Assembly: GCA_046155815.1 (NCBI GenBank)
Contig: JBJXFY010000130.1
Span: forward strand, 1-6,528
Reading direction: 5' to 3'
Origin: JBJXFY01 sp046155815
GTDB taxonomy: Bacteria; Verrucomicrobiota; Verrucomicrobiia; Limisphaerales; CAIMTB01
Length of the DNA stretch: 6,528 bases
Shown: positions 4,761 through 6,528 of the stretch, piece after piece
How positions within the stretch are numbered: the stretch's first letter is position 1
Layout of the letters: each line of letters opens with the position of its first letter
Notes under the pieces: generated by a model
Seen by the model: the letters and a program-made list of their open reading frames with translations, nothing else
The model's database searches: none
Told to the model about the DNA's origin: nothing
Program-made: the position numbers and the translations under genes

Positions 4761-5813
4761 CTACTTTCGCTTTGCGGTCCAAGGCGCGTCCATCTCGTTG
4801 CCGTCGAACACCGTCTTGGCCTGGCCCGCGAGCGTGCCGTCGGGCTTCACGCTGCCGGACATGCGGTAGGTCATGAGGCTGCCGTCCGGCCGGTCGCGCT
4901 TCACGATCCACGAGAACTCGTTCCCGTTCAGCTTGCCGTTCTCAAGGTTCATCCAGCCGCCGTTCTGCCGGGCGAACTTCCCCTTCAGCACCTCGCCGGC
5001 CTGCTCGAGGACCATCGGGAAGGTCACCGGGTTGCCGTCCGGGCCGGGGATGGTGAAGTCCCATTCGCCGGTCAGGCCCGCGCCGCCCGCCGCGGCCACG
5101 CCGCCCAGCGCCGCGACGAGGTGTGGTTCGAGCGACTCCGCCCATATCTGGTAGGCCGCCGGGCTGAGGTGCAGGAAGTCCGGCATCAAGTCCTTCGGAA
5201 TGCGCCCGGCGCCGTCCACGAACCTGTAGCCAAAGTCCACCCACCGGACGGCGTCGCCGTCCACGAGGCGCTGGAGGATCTGGTTGACCTGGTTGATTTT
5301 GCCGCGCTGGGGATTGGGGGTCTCGCCGCGCGGGAAAATGGGAATGAGCAGCACCTTGGTGCCGGGAAGGGCGGTGCGGAGCTTCTTCACGATGGCGGTG
5401 ACGCCGTCGGCGATCTGCTCGACGCTGTTGTCCTCACCGTTCGAGTTGTTGGTGCCGATCATGACAACGGCGGCCTTGGGCCGGAGGCCGTCGAGGTTGC
5501 CGTGGTCCAGCCGCCAGAGGACGTGCTGCGTGCGGTCGCCGCCGATGCCGAGGTTCACCGCGTGGCGCGGGCCGAAAAACTTCGCCCACGCGTCCTTGCC
5601 CTCGCCCTCCCAGCCCTGCGTGATCGAGTCGCCGACGAAGATGACCTCGGCCTTGGCGCCAACCTCCTTGACGCGCTGGTTGAAGGACTCGTGGCGCTTC
5701 GTCCACCAGTCGTCGGTTCGCGGCACCGGGTCGGTCGCGGAATGGGCGAGGGCGGCGCGCGCGGCGAGGAGCAGCGCGGCGGCGAGAAGGAATGGGGCGG
5801 GGAAGCGGTTCAT
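4761..5813 (-). CDS. Secreted SGNH/GDSL hydrolase (PAF-acetylhydrolase IB-like) with C-terminal beta-rich domain
   Basis: The 350-aa protein begins with a signal peptide (1-23, cleavage expected after ALA), so it acts outside the cytoplasm. The SGNH core spans about 35-236. Catalytic blocks are complete: GDSITQGWEG with nucleophile S63, NLGIGGDRTQH with the oxyanion Gly at 89-92, GTNN with N122, and PDFLHLSP with D212 and H215. The wording (GIGGDRTQHVLWRL, MIGTNNSNG, IFPRGE) is typical of the platelet-activating-factor acetylhydrolase IB-like group, which removes acetyl or other small acyl groups. In bacteria such enzymes often deacetylate carbohydrates; the substrate here is unknown. After an Ala/Gly hinge (235-246), residues 247-350 form a separate domain with beta-type repeats: LTGEWDF, LKGKFAR, LNGNEFSW, MSGSVKPDGTLAG, ending DAPWTAKRK. 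It looks like a small barrel or sandwich, possibly ligand-binding. The ATG at 5813 is chosen for the signal peptide. Confidence 0.9.
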   Translation of the reverse strand: MNRFPAPFLLAAALLLAARAALAHSATDPVPRTDDWWTKRHESFNQRVKEVGAKAEVIFVGDSITQGWEGEGKDAWAKFFGPRHAVNLGIGGDRTQHVLWRLDHGNLDGLRPKAAVVMIGTNNSNGEDNSVEQIADGVTAIVKKLRTALPGTKVLLIPIFPRGETPNPQRGKINQVNQILQRLVDGDAVRWVDFGYRFVDGAGRIPKDLMPDFLHLSPAAYQIWAESLEPHLVAALGGVAAAGGAGLTGEWDFTIPGPDGNPVTFPMVLEQAGEVLKGKFARQNGGWMNLENGKLNGNEFSWIVKRDRPDGSLMTYRMSGSVKPDGTLAGQAKTVFDGNEMDAPWTAKRK

Positions 5814-5902
5814 GGCGGGTTGGTGGAGCAGATGACACGATGGCGCGGGCGGCTTGGCAAGCATGCGACGGAGGCGGGGCCGATGGTGGCTGGCGCGGGA
5901 TC

Positions 5903-5926
5903 GTGCTCCTGCTCGTCCTCGTCCTC
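5903..5926. repeat. Short hexamer tandem repeat
   Basis: Four 6-bp units on the plus strand: GTGCTC, CTGCTC, then GTCCTC twice. It is a small, imperfect microsatellite in the leader region of the SGNH hydrolase gene. No function is apparent. Confidence 0.4.
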
Positions 5927-6058
5927 GCAAAAGGCGGCGAGATGGTGAATCGGAGGGGCGAATTACATGAGCCCTTGATGCGACGAAACCCATGGGCCGA
6001 AGGCTCGCAGGATCCCGCCGCTCCAAAGGGGGACGATCTGGCGGGGTAAGCTGCCCCG

Positions 6059-6082
6059 GGCCGCGGCTTGGAGCCTGCGGCC
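6059..6082. repeat. Hairpin-forming inverted repeat in intergenic DNA
   Basis: GGCCGC (6059-6064) pairs with GCGGCC (6077-6082), continued inward by GGCT with AGCC around the three-base loop TGG, with one bulged T at 6076. This makes ten base pairs. It lies about 90 bp past the stop of the 6171 gene. No T-run follows on either strand, so it is a weak terminator candidate; a REP-like element or RNA stabiliser is also possible. Confidence 0.4.
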
Positions 6083-6170
6083 AACCCGTACTTCTGATTT
6101 CCTCGCAGCTTGGCGCCTTCGCTGTTCAAGGCGGTACGGCGGACCCGTTGCAAGCCAGTCTCACGCCCGT

Positions 6171-6528
6171 CTAAGGAACGCGGTTGATCGTGCCGAAGAC
6201 CTCGCCGCGCGCGGGGCGGCCGGCGGCGGTGTCGAGGTTGTAGCGCAGCGCGAACTGCATCACCGGCCGCAGCCCGGGCACGCGCAGCGTCAGCGTCCGG
6301 CCGTCGGCCGACAGCGCCGCGGCCTGCACCGGCACGGCGTCGCGGCCCTCCTTCGCCGGATCGGCGACGGACCAGTCCTTCGAGCCGTACTGCGCGGCGT
6401 AGCGGTAGTTCCAATGGGTCAGGCTGTAGCTGCCGGGATCCACCGCGGTGGCCGGATCGAGCGGTTCGCTGAAGGTGATCTCCAAGCCGATGCCCACCAC
6501 GCGCCACGCGACGGGCAGCGCGGCGGGC
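6171..6528 (-). CDS. C-terminal end of a probable PVC-type secreted haem-binding protein, 5' end missing
   Basis: The last 118 codons of a minus-strand gene are visible; the frame stays open to the right edge and ends in TAG at 6171-6173. The fragment reads as a beta-sandwich: LEITFSEPLDPATAVDPGSY is a Big/fibronectin-like opening in which a gain or loss of a property is compared. WNYRYAAQYGSKDWSVADP and LSADGRTLTLRVPGLRPVMQ follow, then FALRYNLDTAAGRP and the end TINRVP. From memory of the families, this pattern closes large Verrucomicrobiota and Planctomycetota proteins that carry cytochrome-c-like haem-binding and sugar-dehydrogenase-like domains. Those domains are outside the window, so function and export are inference. 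The TAG is 357 bp before the start of the SGNH hydrolase on the same strand, too far to assume one operon. Confidence 0.6.
   Translation of the reverse strand, partial: PAALPVAWRVVGIGLEITFSEPLDPATAVDPGSYSLTHWNYRYAAQYGSKDWSVADPAKEGRDAVPVQAAALSADGRTLTLRVPGLRPVMQFALRYNLDTAAGRPARGEVFGTINRVP

Larger units (their letters stand above)
5814..6170. other. 357-bp non-coding gap upstream of the SGNH hydrolase
   Basis: Open frames here have no family features and low-complexity composition, so I read no gene. On the minus strand a single -10-like TGTAAT (complement of 5962-5967, five of six consensus bases) could drive the hydrolase with a leader of about 140 nt, but no -35 match sits at the right distance. 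The stretch also holds the hexamer repeat at 5903-5926 and the hairpin at 6059-6082. No T-run terminator was found after the 6171 stop. Confidence 0.5.

Noticed and set aside
3364..4869. 501-codon open frame on the plus strand
   Set aside because: It is antisense to the AhbAB-like gene, with composition typical of a shadow frame (rich in Arg, His, Gly) and no recognisable domain. It also runs into the antisense of the SGNH hydrolase.
4332..5948. 538-codon open frame on the plus strand
   Set aside because: It is opposite the SGNH hydrolase, whose signal peptide and four catalytic blocks are intact on the minus strand. The plus-strand product has no family features.

Overview
The window is a high-GC chromosomal segment, most likely from a member of the Verrucomicrobiota. 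This rests on protein style rather than on a marker gene: the C-terminal fragment at the right edge resembles PVC-type haem-binding proteins, there is a secreted PAF-acetylhydrolase-like SGNH hydrolase and a secreted SYLF protein, and no clear Shine-Dalgarno sequence precedes any of the five starts. All six genes I accept lie on the minus strand. Two are cut by the window edges.

Layout, left to right. 1-367: secreted SYLF (Ysc84-like) protein, 3' end missing. 368-594: non-coding, with a GC hairpin and one copy of a ~45-bp repeat. 595-2313: rimO, the ribosomal protein S12 methylthiotransferase, enlarged to 572 aa and carrying three separate heptanucleotide-repeat clusters inside its reading frame. 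2314-2467: non-coding, with the second copy of the ~45-bp repeat. 2468-2971: a short RodZ-like protein with a cytoplasmic HTH and one membrane segment. 2972-3369: a 398-bp gap with a plus-strand promoter-like pair, a structured segment and a strong hairpin plus T-run, together a candidate ~160-nt RNA. 3370-4557: a fused two-module AsnC/Lrp-like protein of siroheme decarboxylase (AhbA-AhbB / NirDL) type. 4558-4760: non-coding, very GC-rich, with an 8-bp inverted repeat (4650-4657 with 4715-4722) and no T-run or convincing promoter. 4761-5813: secreted SGNH hydrolase with an extra C-terminal beta-rich domain. 5814-6170: non-coding, with a short hexamer repeat and a hairpin. 6171-6528: C-terminal end of a large, probably secreted protein.

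Functional links are limited. RodZ-like followed by rimO is a recurring bacterial neighbourhood, often with pgsA, which is not visible here. The other genes look like separate transcription units with gaps of about 150-400 bp. The most unusual material is repeat-related: three different degenerate 7-bp repeat families lie inside one housekeeping gene, which is also flanked by two copies of a REP-like element. Next is the candidate structured RNA at 3184-3343. No CRISPR array, tRNA, rRNA, transposase or phage gene was seen.
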